Of a stretch of 47,090 nt of DNA, positions 34,693 to 43,190 are shown piece after piece; position 1 is the stretch's first letter, and each line of letters begins with the position of its first letter. Where the stretch lies: positions 1 to 47,090 of the forward strand of contig JAGNYO010000015.1 in assembly GCA_017984895.1 (NCBI GenBank), written 5' to 3'. The stretch is from Sphingobium sp. (GTDB lineage Bacteria > Pseudomonadota > Alphaproteobacteria > Sphingomonadales > Sphingomonadaceae). Both the position numbers and the translations under genes were made by a program. A model generated the notes under the pieces. The model made no database searches. It had not been told where the DNA came from and saw only the letters and a program-made list of their open reading frames with translations.

Positions 34693-35568
34693 ATGACCGG
34701 CAAGAAAATCCGCAAGGCCGTATTCCCCGTGGCGGGGCTGGGCACCCGTTTCCTACCCGCGACCAAGGCAGTGGCCAAGGAACTGCTCCCCGTCGTTGAC
34801 CGTCCGTTGATCCAGTATGCGGTCGATGAGGCGATCGAGGCGGGTATCGAGACGATGATATTCATCAATGGGCGGGGCAAGGGCGCGATCGAGGACCATT
34901 TCGATATGGCGTTCGAGCTGGAAACGACCCAGGCGGCGCGCGGCAAGGATATGTCTGCGCTCGCAGGCACCCGCCTTACCCCCGGCAATGCCGTCTTTGT
35001 GCGCCAGCAGGAGCCGCTGGGCCTGGGCCACGCCATCTGGTGTGCAAGGGATATCGTGGGCGACGAGCCGTTCGCCATCCTGCTGCCCGACGAATTCATG
35101 CACGGCAAGCCCGGCAAGGGCTGCCTCAAGCAGATGGTCGAGGCTTATGAGCAGACCGGCGGCAATCTGATCTGCGCGCTCGAAGTGCCGATGGAGCAGA
35201 CCTCAAGCTATGGCGTGCTGGACCCCGGTGCCCGCAATGGCGCGCTTACCGAGGTGAAAGGCCTCGTCGAGAAGCCCGCCGCAGGCACCGCGCCCTCCAA
35301 CCTGATCATTGCCGGTCGCTATATCCTACAGCCCGAAGTGATGGCCCATCTCTCCCGCCATGAAAAAGGCGCCGGTGGGGAAATCCAGCTTACCGATGCG
35401 ATGGCGGCGATGATCGGCAACCAGCCGTTCCATGGCGTGACTTTTGAGGGCCAGAGATTCGATTGCGGATCGAAGGCGGGTTATATCGAGGCCAATCTCG
35501 CCCTTGCACTGGAAAGCCCGGAAATCGGCGCACATATCCGCGAATTTGCGCGCAAGCTGGTGGGCTGA
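34693..35568 (+). CDS. galU: UTP-glucose-1-phosphate uridylyltransferase (GalU)
   Basis: GalU makes UDP-glucose from glucose 1-phosphate and UTP, supplying cell-envelope and exopolysaccharide synthesis. The 291 residues are of usual length. The nucleotide-binding motif GLGTRFLPATKAVAKELLP begins at about residue 16, followed by VDRPLIQYAVDEA, the AILLPDEF metal/uridine region near 136, EVKGLVEKP, and the C-terminal FDCGSKAGYIEAN. It is a single gene between the DUF1674 gene and the flagellar cluster; the convergent flgN-like gene ends 28 bp away. Confidence 0.96.
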   Translation: MTGKKIRKAVFPVAGLGTRFLPATKAVAKELLPVVDRPLIQYAVDEAIEAGIETMIFINGRGKGAIEDHFDMAFELETTQAARGKDMSALAGTRLTPGNAVFVRQQEPLGLGHAIWCARDIVGDEPFAILLPDEFMHGKPGKGCLKQMVEAYEQTGGNLICALEVPMEQTSSYGVLDPGARNGALTEVKGLVEKPAAGTAPSNLIIAGRYILQPEVMAHLSRHEKGAGGEIQLTDAMAAMIGNQPFHGVTFEGQRFDCGSKAGYIEANLALALESPEIGAHIREFARKLVG

Positions 35569-35596
35569 TGCCGCACCGGCCTGGCTCCGATCGGCC

Positions 35597-36034
35597 CTAA
35601 AACTTTCCGTTGAGTGACAGGGGCGGGCTGGATCGCACCCGGTGCACCGCGCCCGAGCGTGAATAGGTGGCCCCACGCCTGCCGGCCACCCGCTCCAGCT
35701 CATGGCCGATAGTGGCCAGCATCGCGCTCGAAAGGTCGATCTGCCGCTCCAATATGGCGCTGTTGACCGTTGCCGCCTTGTGCAAATCCTCGCTGGCTTC
35801 GGTAAAGGCGCGGCGTTCATCACCATTAAGCGCGGCCATCCACCCGGAATTGGCACGGTGGAGCGCGGCGCACTGGGCCTCCATCCGGCTGGCGAGGCGG
35901 ATTTTCGCCTGTGCGAGTGTGGCGGTGCCCGCTGCCGGGCCGGAAAGGGCGAGCAGTTCGCTCTCCTCCTCCATCAGGCGGATGAGATCTATCATCGTCT
36001 CGATCAGCGCGCAAAGCGGCCTTTCCATGCTCAT
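35597..36034 (-). CDS. flgN: FlgN-like flagellar hook-filament junction chaperone
   Basis: A 145-residue helical protein, identified by pattern and context. A long N-terminal amphipathic helix (LIETMIDLIRLMEEESELLA) is followed by a second helical segment with KIRLASRMEAQCAALHRANSGW, as in FlgN export chaperones, which carry FlgK and FlgL to the export gate. It starts in an ATGA overlap with flgJ and ends the flgI-flgJ-flgN operon. Sequence conservation in FlgN is low, so the name rests partly on its position. Confidence 0.7.
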   Translation of the reverse strand: MSMERPLCALIETMIDLIRLMEEESELLALSGPAAGTATLAQAKIRLASRMEAQCAALHRANSGWMAALNGDERRAFTEASEDLHKAATVNSAILERQIDLSSAMLATIGHELERVAGRRGATYSRSGAVHRVRSSPPLSLNGKF

Positions 36035-36363
36035 GGCGTGTTGCCTCCTGTCTGTTGCAGACGGACGATCTCGGCGAGCACGCTGTCCGTTATGCCAAGG
36101 CCGCCGCCCCGCGTGATCGCCGCTCCGAGCTGTTCAGCGAGCACGCCCCGAAACATCGCCGCGCCATGCCCGCCGGAAAAGTCGCCCTGCGGTTCCGCGC
36201 TCTCCATCATCAGTTTGGTCATCTGGCCAATGAACACCGCCTCGAACGCCTGCGCCGCCGCGCGCGCTTTCGGGTCTGCTTGAGGCAGGTCAGAGGCGGG
36301 GGCATAGGCGGGGTCAGAGATGGGGCCAGAGATGGGGGCAGAGCGCACAGGATCGGTCATCAT
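36031..36363 (-). CDS. flgJ: Rod-binding protein, FlgJ N-terminal domain only
   Basis: A 110-residue protein matching the rod-binding domain of FlgJ (AAQAFEAVFIGQMTKLMMES, then GGHGAAMFRGVLAEQLGAAI). It lacks the C-terminal peptidoglycan hydrolase domain of the enterobacterial protein, as is usual in alphaproteobacteria. It helps cap or assemble the flagellar rod. It overlaps flgI as ATGA. The second codon is also ATG (36360), so the exact start is ambiguous by one residue. Confidence 0.87.
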   Translation of the reverse strand: MMTDPVRSAPISGPISDPAYAPASDLPQADPKARAAAQAFEAVFIGQMTKLMMESAEPQGDFSGGHGAAMFRGVLAEQLGAAITRGGGLGITDSVLAEIVRLQQTGGNTP

Positions 36364-37472
36364 TGCACCTCGATTTCGGCCTGAAGCGCGCCAGCACTGC
36401 GCAACGCCTGTAATATGGTGATGAGATCGCGCGGAGAAACGCCGAGCCGGTTGAGGCTGGTTACCAGTGTCTTGAGGCTCTCGCCCTCCACCATCGCCAG
36501 CGATGCGCCGCCGCCATCATCCACCGCAACCTGGGTGCGCGGCAGCACTTGCGTCTGCCCGGCTGAGAGGGGACCGGGTTGCGAGGCGATGGGGTTTTCA
36601 CTCACCGAGATGGTCAGCCCACCCTGCGCGATGGCGACGGGCGAGACGCGCACATCGGCGGTCATCACGACCGTGCCTGCCGCCTCGTTGACGATCACCC
36701 GTGCCGGGATGTCTACCTCGACGTTGAGATTTTCCACTTGCGCGATGCGCTCGACCAGCGCTGCGCCATCGGAGGCGGAGAGGCGCACGGTCGCCAGGTC
36801 CAGCATCTCCGCACTGCCGGGATATGCAGCGTTGATCGTCTTGGTGATCCGCTGCGCCGTGGTGAAATCCGGGTTGCGCAGCGCGAGTTTCAGGCTGGTC
36901 GCGGACTTGAGGGCATACGGCACTTCCCGCTCGATAATCGCGCCTGAGGCGATCCGCGCGGAGGTGGAAACACCCCGGCTGATGTTCGCGCCCGCGCCCT
37001 GCGCTTTGAAGCCCGATACCGCGACCGGACCCTGCGCCACGGCATAGATCTGCCCGTCCATACCCTTTAATGCCGTAACGAGCAGCGTGCCACCCTGTAG
37101 GCTGGTGGCATCGCCCAGCGCGCTCACCGTCACATCAATCTGGCTGCCCGCGCGGGAAAAGGGAGGCATCGCGGCGGTAACGGAGACAGCAGCAACATTC
37201 TGCGTTTTCATCTGCGCGGAGCGGACGTTGACGCCCATGCGCTCCAACATCGCCTGCATCGATTCCTCGGTGAAGGGCACGTTGCGGGTCTTGTCGCCCG
37301 TGCCCGCCAATCCTACAACCAGCCCATAGCCGATCAACTGGTTGGGCCGCACATTCTCCACGTCGACAACATCCTTGATGCGCGGCGCGGCAGCAGCACC
37401 CGATGGCCCCACCACCACGCCGGCCCACAGCAGACCTAGAGCGGCGAAGCGAAATTTTCGGAGCCTTTGCAT
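36360..37472 (-). CDS. flgI: Flagellar P-ring protein FlgI
   Basis: FlgI forms the periplasmic P-ring bushing around the rod. The 370-residue precursor begins with a signal peptide ([18 protein letters not shown], Ala-rich end near residue 29). The mature part opens with [25 protein letters not shown] and has GTGDKT, the [15 protein letters not shown] region and the C-terminal [20 protein letters not shown] lies immediately before the ATG. The frame stays open upstream into the fliX region, but the signal peptide fixes the start. flgA and flgH are not adjacent. Confidence 0.96.
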   Translation of the reverse strand: MQRLRKFRFAALGLLWAGVVVGPSGAAAAPRIKDVVDVENVRPNQLIGYGLVVGLAGTGDKTRNVPFTEESMQAMLERMGVNVRSAQMKTQNVAAVSVTAAMPPFSRAGSQIDVTVSALGDATSLQGGTLLVTALKGMDGQIYAVAQGPVAVSGFKAQGAGANISRGVSTSARIASGAIIEREVPYALKSATSLKLALRNPDFTTAQRITKTINAAYPGSAEMLDLATVRLSASDGAALVERIAQVENLNVEVDIPARVIVNEAAGTVVMTADVRVSPVAIAQGGLTISVSENPIASQPGPLSAGQTQVLPRTQVAVDDGGGASLAMVEGESLKTLVTSLNRLGVSPRDLITILQALRSAGALQAEIEVQ

Positions 37473-37515
37473 CCCTCCTATTATAGAAGGGAGGAGGGCT
37501 GAAGCGTCAGCGCCC

Positions 37516-37989
37516 ATGGCAATCAACCCCATTAGCACAAGCGCGCCAAGCGCCGCGACCCAGCAGGCAATCGCGTTGCTGCGCGAAGCGATGCCCATCG
37601 CGCATGCGGCCCAGCGATTGCTGGAAGAGAGCGCGGCCGCGCCGCCCGGCGGGCTGTCCGCGCCGTCCTCGCTGCAACCCCATCAGCAGATGCTCGGCTC
37701 GGTGCAGATGCTGGTGGCGCTCTCGGCGCTCAGCCCGCAGGAGGTGCGGCGCAAAGAGCAGCTTGCTCATGCCCGGCGCGGGTTGGGCGAACTGGAGCGG
37801 TTGCATCAGGAGCTGCTGGTGGGGCATGCGGGGCGCCCCACGCTCGAAGCACTGACAAGCTGGTTGCAGGAGAGGAAACAGACCGACAGCGCTGATGTTT
37901 TGCCGGACGACGCGCGCTTCGCCGCCCTGATGGACGAACTCGAGTTACGGGTGCGGGTGGAACTTGCAAAGTTCAATATCGAGGTTTGA
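37516..37989 (+). CDS. fliX: Flagellar assembly protein FliX
   Basis: A 157-residue protein of the alphaproteobacterial FliX family. In Caulobacter FliX links early basal-body assembly to the sigma-54 activator FlbD. The N-terminus is low-complexity. The conserved core lies in the C-terminal half ([21 protein letters not shown], then [14 protein letters not shown]). It is divergent from flgI over only 43 bp, and GGAGGAGGG precedes the start. The 3' end overlaps convergent flhB by 17 bp. flbD is not in the window. Confidence 0.85.
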   Translation: MAINPISTSAPSAATQQAIALLREAMPIAHAAQRLLEESAAAPPGGLSAPSSLQPHQQMLGSVQMLVALSALSPQEVRRKEQLAHARRGLGELERLHQELLVGHAGRPTLEALTSWLQERKQTDSADVLPDDARFAALMDELELRVRVELAKFNIEV

Positions 37990-39052
37990 CCGTCCTTTCT
38001 GCGCCCGTCAGACGGAGCACATAGCTGATGATCTCCGCCACGGCAGCATAATGTTCCACCTTGATCGGTTGGTCTATCTCGACGCTGGCATGGAGCGCAC
38101 GCGCCAGAGGCGGGCTTTCCACCACAGGGATGCGATGCACGGCGGCGAGTGCGCGGATCTTGAGCGCAATATTGTCCTGTCCTTTGGCAACGACTATCGG
38201 CGCCCGCATCGCGCCATGATCGTATCGCAACGCGACAGCATAATGGGTGGGATTGGTAATGATGACACTAGCCGTGGGCACCGCCGCCATCATCCGTCGC
38301 CGCGCCCGCGCCATGCCGATCGCACGGATGCGGGCCTTGAAATGGGGATCGCCCTCGTTTTGCTTATGCTCGTCCCTTACTTCCTGGTGGCTCATGCGCA
38401 TCCGCGCAAACCACGCCCGGCGCTGATAAGTTAGATCCGCAACAGCAAGCGCCGCCACCAGCATTGCCACGATGCGCAGCATGTCCGTCACTACGCTGGC
38501 AGAGTAGCGACTTACCGTGCCAGCGTCCGCGCCTGTGAAGCGATCCAGCCCTTTCAGCGCGGGCCAAGCCGTTAGCCCCACAACCAACGCGACGAATGCG
38601 AATTTCCCGAGTGTCTTGACGAACTCGACCCACGCCTGCTTGCCGAACAGGCGCTTTGCCCCGGCGAGGAGCGAGAGGCGATCCCATTTGAGTTTGAGAC
38701 GCTCCATGGAGAGGGTTGGCTGCCCCTGCAGCAGCAGACCTGCCACGGCCGCACCGGTAGTCAGCAGCAGGATAGGCCCGGTGGCGAAGAGCATATCCGC
38801 CAGCAGGGTGCGGGCAAGTCGTTGCGCAGTGCTGCTGGTCAGCATTGCCTCGCCTGCGCCCGCCCACAGCCTGCCGCACAGCAGCGCAAGCCGTTCAGCC
38901 GCTGCCGCGCCGAGCCATGCCACGATTATCAGAAGGCATGTAAACATCGCCGTATGGCGCATCTCGGGCGCGGAGGGCACATCGCCGCGTTTGCGAGCAT
39001 CCTCCAGTTTCTTTGGTGTTGGGTCTAACGTTTTTTGGTCTGTTTCAGCCAT
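37973..39052 (-). CDS. flhB: Flagellar export switch protein FlhB
   Basis: FlhB gates the flagellar type III export apparatus and switches substrate specificity by self-cleavage. The 359-residue protein has a basic N-terminus ([17 protein letters not shown]), four membrane helices between about residues 35 and 207, and a cytoplasmic domain with the cleavage motif N267-P268-T269-H270 ([13 protein letters not shown]). It follows fliR after 4 bp in the flgC-fliE-fliQ-fliR-flhB operon and converges on fliX. Confidence 0.96.
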   Translation of the reverse strand: MAETDQKTLDPTPKKLEDARKRGDVPSAPEMRHTAMFTCLLIIVAWLGAAAAERLALLCGRLWAGAGEAMLTSSTAQRLARTLLADMLFATGPILLLTTGAAVAGLLLQGQPTLSMERLKLKWDRLSLLAGAKRLFGKQAWVEFVKTLGKFAFVALVVGLTAWPALKGLDRFTGADAGTVSRYSASVVTDMLRIVAMLVAALAVADLTYQRRAWFARMRMSHQEVRDEHKQNEGDPHFKARIRAIGMARARRRMMAAVPTASVIITNPTHYAVALRYDHGAMRAPIVVAKGQDNIALKIRALAAVHRIPVVESPPLARALHASVEIDQPIKVEHYAAVAEIISYVLRLTGAERTVKPRY

Positions 39053-39056
39053 AAGA

Positions 39057-39842
39057 TCAGCCTGTCAGCGCGCGCGCCCATGCGGCCATGCGTATCGCGA
39101 AGCCGGTGAGGCTGGTGGCCAGCACCGCAGCCGTGACCGCGAGGCCCATTGCGATCGAAAGCGGCTGCGCGATGAAGAAGAGCTGCAACTGAGGCGCAAG
39201 CCGCGCGGCGAGGCCCAGTGCGGTGTTGAACACAATCCCGTAAATGACGAGCGGCGCGGCTAGGCCTAGACCAAGCGCCATAGCGCCGCTCGCGGCGTTT
39301 AGCGCCAGTTGCGCGAAATCGGTAGCGGAAACCCATTCACCGATCGGAAAAACAGTGTAGCTTTCCACTAGCATGCCTATCCATAAATGATGCACCCCAA
39401 GGCCCATGCACAGCAGAAGCGCGGAGATACTTATGAAGCGCGCCAGCAGCGGCACTTGCCCACCGGCAGACGGATCTTGCACCAACCCGGTAGTAAGGCC
39501 CACCTGAAGGCTGATGATCGCGCCCGCTATCGTGATGGCGAGGAACATAAGCCGCACCACCCCTCCCAGCATCATGCCAGTCAGCAGCTCGACAAGCAAC
39601 AGATGTGCCTGCGCCGCGTTGCCATCCATCGCGGCATCCGTCACTCTGGCCATCTGCCCGTTCATCAGCCCCAGAATCCCCCCTGCCAGCGCCAGTGCGA
39701 TGAGCAGCCGTATCCTTCCCGGCACTGCATCGTCGGAAAAGCCGGGTAGCAGCATCAGCATTGCCCCCATGCGCGCGAACACCAAGGTATAAAGAGCTAT
39801 GATGCGCGGCAGATCGGGCGCAAGCGCTCCAAGAGCCTCCAT
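39057..39842 (-). CDS. fliR: Flagellar export gate protein FliR
   Basis: A 261-residue integral membrane protein of the FliPQR export gate. It shows about six hydrophobic helices and typical segments such as FARMGAMLMLLPGFSDDAVPGRIRLLIALAL (in parts), GEMMLGG-like TGMMLGGVVRL, and the FNTALGLAARLAPQLQLFFIAQPLSI region near residue 190-215. The start (MEALGALAPDLPR) lies 4 bp after the fliQ stop. Gene order fliQ-fliR-flhB is widely kept. Confidence 0.95.
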   Translation of the reverse strand: MEALGALAPDLPRIIALYTLVFARMGAMLMLLPGFSDDAVPGRIRLLIALALAGGILGLMNGQMARVTDAAMDGNAAQAHLLLVELLTGMMLGGVVRLMFLAITIAGAIISLQVGLTTGLVQDPSAGGQVPLLARFISISALLLCMGLGVHHLWIGMLVESYTVFPIGEWVSATDFAQLALNAASGAMALGLGLAAPLVIYGIVFNTALGLAARLAPQLQLFFIAQPLSIAMGLAVTAAVLATSLTGFAIRMAAWARALTG

Positions 39843-39846
39843 CGCC

Positions 39847-40122
39847 TCAAGGCCCGATGATGCGGGCTGACAGTTCCGCCATGAAGGCTGATAGCGCCGC
39901 GCCAATCATCGGCAGGCTTAGCAGCAACACCACGCCTATACCGATCAGCTTCGGTACGAAGGTCAGCGTCATCTCCTGTATCTGCGTCAGCGCCTGAACG
40001 AGGCCGATGGCCACGCCAATGACCAGCGCGGCACCCAGCATCGGTCCGGAGATAGAGAGCAACAGGATGAGCGCGGCACGGGCAAGGGCGAGCATGTCCG
40101 CAGGGGCAAGATCAGCGGTCAT
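39847..40122 (-). CDS. fliQ: Flagellar export gate protein FliQ
   Basis: A 91-residue protein with two membrane helices (about 13-42 and 52-77) and the family motif GLVQALTQIQEMTLTFVPKLI between them. Part of the FliPQR gate. The start overlaps the fliE stop by 4 bp, and fliR follows after 4 bp. Confidence 0.96.
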   Translation of the reverse strand: MTADLAPADMLALARAALILLLSISGPMLGAALVIGVAIGLVQALTQIQEMTLTFVPKLIGIGVVLLLSLPMIGAALSAFMAELSARIIGP

Positions 40123-40454
40123 ATCTGTAGACGCATGATTTCGTTGTATGCGTTCACCACCCTGTCCCGCACCGCGACCATGGTGTCGAGCGCCGTTTCG
40201 GCCGCGCCGATGGCGGTGGCGACGTCAATCAAGTCACCCTTGCCCGCCACCTGTCGTATGCTGGCGCTTTCCGCCTTGGAGAGCGCATCGCCGACCTGTC
40301 CGACCGCGCTGGCAACCATCTCGCCAAATTCAGCGCCTGAGCCTTGCGAACCGGCAACAGGAGAGGGGAGGGGTTGAGGCGCGCTGCTCGTCACTACACC
40401 GCGTGCGCGGCCATAGGCGGAGAGGGCATCCAGCGTACCGAGTGCGTTCACCAT
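40119..40454 (-). CDS. fliE: Flagellar hook-basal body protein FliE
   Basis: A 111-residue protein joining the MS-ring to the rod. The C-terminal half has the family features: FGEMVASAVGQVGDALSKAE, DLIDVATAIGAAETALDTMVAVRD and the final VNAYNEIMRLQI. The N-terminal 40 residues are low-complexity. It lies 12 bp after flgC and overlaps fliQ by 4 bp. Confidence 0.95.
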   Translation of the reverse strand: MVNALGTLDALSAYGRARGVVTSSAPQPLPSPVAGSQGSGAEFGEMVASAVGQVGDALSKAESASIRQVAGKGDLIDVATAIGAAETALDTMVAVRDRVVNAYNEIMRLQI

Positions 40455-40466
40455 CGCAACTCTCCT

Positions 40467-40874
40467 TTATTTCAACAGGTCGATGGTGCGCATCGTGAGG
40501 GTGCGCGCGGCCTCTATGGCGTTCAAGTTTGCCTCATAGCCGCGCTGCGCCGCTTTCATGTCCGCAGTTTCGGTGAGCGCATTGACATTGGGCATCAGCA
40601 CATAGCCTTTGGCGTCCGCCGCCGGGTTGCCTGGTTGGTAGGCGCGCGGGAAGGCACTCCTGTCACCCTTGATCGTGGTGACGGATACCTGGGTGGCACC
40701 GCTCGCCCGGTTCATCTCTGCGCGGAAGCTGGGGATGCGGCGGCGATAGGGCTGCCCACCGGGGCCGGCAGAAACCGAGTCCGCATTGGCGAGATTTTCC
40801 GCGATTACCCGCATGCGCAGCGATTGCGCGCGGAGGCCGCTCGCGGAAACTTGAACCGACTTTTCGAGATCCAT
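40467..40874 (-). CDS. flgC: Flagellar basal-body rod protein FlgC
   Basis: A proximal-rod protein of 135 residues. The N-terminal rod motif reads SASGLRAQSLRMRVIAENLANADS, and the C-terminal motif is MKAAQRGYEANLNAIEAARTLTMRTIDLLK (in parts). AAGGAG lies before the start. It leads the operon to flhB and is divergent from fliN. flgB, normally directly before flgC, is missing from this window. Confidence 0.95.
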   Translation of the reverse strand: MDLEKSVQVSASGLRAQSLRMRVIAENLANADSVSAGPGGQPYRRRIPSFRAEMNRASGATQVSVTTIKGDRSAFPRAYQPGNPAADAKGYVLMPNVNALTETADMKAAQRGYEANLNAIEAARTLTMRTIDLLK

Positions 40875-40971
40875 GAAGTGTCTCCTTGCCTCGTCTTATA
40901 GGCAATAATTTCCGGGTTACGGACGGAAGGCGGCAGAATTTTCCTATTATGGCTGAAGAGAGGATTGTCTT

Positions 40972-41205
40972 GTGTCAGCGATCAACGATGTCGAAGTGGA
41001 GCTGTCGATCGTGCTGGGCGCGACCCGGCTGCCGGTGCGCGAAATTCTGGCGATGAGCCGGGGCGCGATGATCCCGCTCGATTGCAGCCAGGACGAACCG
41101 AGTATCGTGATGGTCAATGGCCATATGATCGCGCGTGGACAGATATTGGTGGAGGAGGATCGCATGTCGCTCGAAATCACCGATGTTATCCGCCGCAGGC
41201 GTTGA
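40972..41205 (+). CDS. fliN: Flagellar motor switch protein FliN
   Basis: A 77-residue C-ring protein of the SpoA/FliN fold: VEVELSIVLGATRLPVREILAMSRGAMIPLD (in parts), VMVNGHMIARGQILVEEDRMSLEITDVI. It starts with GTG, preceded by GAGAGGA. The usual acidic N-terminal extension of longer FliN proteins is absent, so it is close to the minimal SpoA domain. fliO follows after 6 bp. The divergent 97-bp spacer to flgC likely holds promoters for both, but no clear sigma-54, sigma-28 or CtrA site is visible. Confidence 0.93.
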   Translation: MSAINDVEVELSIVLGATRLPVREILAMSRGAMIPLDCSQDEPSIVMVNGHMIARGQILVEEDRMSLEITDVIRRRR

Positions 41206-41211
41206 GACGAC

Positions 41212-41640
41212 ATGGATATCCTCCAGATCGTCCGCGCGCTCGGGGCCCTTTCTGCTGTGTTGACCTTGCTGGGAGCGGCCCTGTGGATAGTGCGACGCAT
41301 GGAGCCATCCCATGCGGGCCGTTTCGGCGGCAGACGGGTATCACGGCTTGGCCTGGTAGAGCGTATCACGCTGGACCAGAAGCGCAGTCTGGCGCTGATA
41401 CGCAATGGCGCCGCGCAGCATCTGCTATTGCTTGCCCCCGAAGGAAATATGCTGCTCGGCGAAGGGGCGAGTAAGGCAGAACAGCCCATGGTGATTGATT
41501 TAGCCGCCTGTCGTCTGCTCGCCAGCGCAGTGCCGCTACCACCCACGCCCGTGCAGCCTTTATGGCCAGATCTACCCCTCATTCACCGCCGTTCGCCGGG
41601 CAAACCTGTGCACGATCCCCTTCCCCTTCGCCTCATATGA
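41212..41640 (+). CDS. fliO: FliO-like flagellar biosynthesis protein
   Basis: A 142-residue protein with one N-terminal membrane helix (about residues 10-28, ALGALSAVLTLLGAALWIV) and a small FliO-type domain (LVERITLDQKRSLALIRNG, HLLLLAPEGNMLL). FliO assists FliP assembly. Position between fliN and fliP, with an ATGA overlap into fliP, supports the name; the C-terminal 40 residues are proline-rich and unconserved. Confidence 0.85.
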   Translation: MDILQIVRALGALSAVLTLLGAALWIVRRMEPSHAGRFGGRRVSRLGLVERITLDQKRSLALIRNGAAQHLLLLAPEGNMLLGEGASKAEQPMVIDLAACRLLASAVPLPPTPVQPLWPDLPLIHRRSPGKPVHDPLPLRLI

Positions 41641-42293
41641 GTCTTGATCTCAGCCAGTTCGAGATGAGCCGCCATCTGGTGCAGCTCGTTATCGGCCTAA
41701 CCGTGCTCAGTCTCGCGCCGGGCATATTGATGACGGTGACGAGCTTTACACGTATTGTCGTCGCGTTATCCCTGTTGCGCACCGGGTTGGGCGCACCGGG
41801 GGTGCCGCCCAATCCAGTCATCATCAGCCTCGCGCTGTTTCTCTCCTTTTTCGTAATGCAGCCAACCTTCGAAAAGGCGTGGATGCAAGGGGTCGCGCCC
41901 TATGCGGATGGAAAAATCGACGAGAAGGCGGCGCTGGAACTTGCTGGCGCGCCCTTGCGGGATTTCATGATGGGGCAGGTGCGGCATGAGGACCTGGCGC
42001 TATTCGTGCAGCTTTCGGGCAAGCCCGCGCAGGAGCGCGCCCGTGTTTCGATGGGGGCGCTGATCCCTGCCTTTATGATTTCAGAGCTGCGTCGCGCGTT
42101 CGAGATCGGTTTTCTGCTGTTGCTGCCCTTTCTCGTGATCGACCTGGCTGTTTCCGCGGTGCTGATGGCGATGGGCATGATGATGCTGCCTCCGACCAGC
42201 ATCGCGCTGCCGATGAAGATCATCTTCTTCGTGCTGGTTGATGGGTGGGCTTTGGTCGCAGGATCGTTGGTGAAAAGTTTTGGGGCCGGATGA
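41637..42293 (+). CDS. fliP: Flagellar export gate protein FliP
   Basis: A 218-residue membrane protein and core of the FliPQR export gate. Motifs: LMTVTSFTRIVVALSLLR, PPNPVIISLALFLSFFVMQP, ISELRRAFEIGFLLLLPFLVIDL and the ALGMMM-like MAMGMMMLPPTSIALPMKI. Four membrane helices are clear. The start in the ATGA overlap with fliO gives a protein that lacks the cleaved N-terminal signal peptide present in enterobacterial FliP. The frame is open for 25 codons upstream (from 41562), but these encode no hydrophobic signal. Confidence 0.95.
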   Translation: MSLDLSQFEMSRHLVQLVIGLTVLSLAPGILMTVTSFTRIVVALSLLRTGLGAPGVPPNPVIISLALFLSFFVMQPTFEKAWMQGVAPYADGKIDEKAALELAGAPLRDFMMGQVRHEDLALFVQLSGKPAQERARVSMGALIPAFMISELRRAFEIGFLLLLPFLVIDLAVSAVLMAMGMMMLPPTSIALPMKIIFFVLVDGWALVAGSLVKSFGAG

Positions 42294-42354
42294 TAGTGAC
42301 AATCGGGCCTCTCATGCCCATATACCGACTTAGATGCTCACAAGGGATAGAACG

Positions 42355-42729
42355 ATGGTCCGAATCCTGCCGCGATTGTTGCTCGTTGTTACCGCTGCTT
42401 CCTTTTCTTTCACGGCGCAGGCCGCGGACCCTGCAAAGGGCAAGACGCTCTTCCAGGCGCAATGCGCCTTATGCCATGGTGTTACTGCCACGGCGCGCGG
42501 TATCGGGCCTACTCTGTTTGGTGTTGTCGGTCGTAAGGCGGGCACGGTGCCGGGCTTTGCCTATTCTCCGGCAATGAAGAAGTGGGGCAATATCTGGAAA
42601 CAGCCTGTGCTGGATAGCTATATCACGGCACCGATGAAGCTAGTTCCGGGGTCACGCATGCCCTATGCGGGCCTGAAAGATGCTACCAAGCGCGCGGATC
42701 TCGTCGCCTATCTCGCTACCCTGAAATAG
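42355..42729 (+). CDS. Class I c-type cytochrome, periplasmic
   Basis: A 124-residue monohaem cytochrome c. The signal peptide ends at AQA (residue 23). The haem motif is CALCH (C37, C40, H41), and a likely methionine ligand is in GSRMPYAG. The core (ADPAKGKTLFQAQ, IGPTLFGVVGRKAG, ATKRADLVAYLATL) matches cytochrome c2/c550-like electron carriers. AAGGGA precedes the start. It stands alone between fliP and the convergent fliL, 7 bp from the latter's stop. It could donate electrons to the cbb3 oxidase encoded 30 kb away, but this is inference. Confidence 0.92.
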   Translation: MVRILPRLLLVVTAASFSFTAQAADPAKGKTLFQAQCALCHGVTATARGIGPTLFGVVGRKAGTVPGFAYSPAMKKWGNIWKQPVLDSYITAPMKLVPGSRMPYAGLKDATKRADLVAYLATLK

Positions 42730-42736
42730 CGGGCGC

Positions 42737-43177
42737 TCAGACCGGCTTCGCGCCCATTACGATGACGCGCATTACGGCCCCATGGCCGAGAGCCTCATCC
42801 GCCGCCGTCTGAACGATACGCGCGAAAACACGCAGGTCCGGCAGGATATGATCAGGCCCGGAGGCCATCGGGGTATTCCATGTGCGCAGGTTGATGGCAT
42901 GCAGCAAGAGCGGCAGCTTGCCTGTGACTTCCGCTTCCCTATCCGCCATCACTTCCAGCTGCACTTCGAAATTGGCATAGCCTGACAATCGGCCATCCGA
43001 GGCAACGATAGGGGCAAGGATGGTTCCCCCCGGCACAAAAAGGGTATCGGCCTCGGTTGGCTTCGTTGCGGCCTTGGGTGGTGGCGGACCCAGCCATCGC
43101 GCTATACCATAGGCGGCTCCTGCGCCTGCGCTCAGTCCGAGCAGGAGAAGGATAAGCAGGAGGAGAAGTTTTTTCAT
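42737..43177 (-). CDS. fliL: FliL-like flagellar stator-associated protein
   Basis: A 146-residue single-pass membrane protein: a very hydrophobic N-terminal helix (MKKLLLLLILLLLGLSAGAG) and a periplasmic FliL domain (YANFEVQLEVMADREAEVTGKLPLLLHAI in parts, ending in MRVIVMG). FliL supports stator function. Pairing with motB, whose stop lies 13 bp upstream, supports the name. The similarity is modest, so a distant homologue is possible. Confidence 0.8.
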   Translation of the reverse strand: MKKLLLLLILLLLGLSAGAGAAYGIARWLGPPPPKAATKPTEADTLFVPGGTILAPIVASDGRLSGYANFEVQLEVMADREAEVTGKLPLLLHAINLRTWNTPMASGPDHILPDLRVFARIVQTAADEALGHGAVMRVIVMGAKPV

Positions 43178-43190
43178 CTCGCCGCTTCTT

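Noticed and set aside
40875-40971. Possible sigma-28 promoter (GCCTATAA) between flgC and fliN
   Set aside because: The -10-like part fits, but no matching -35 element lies at the needed spacing.
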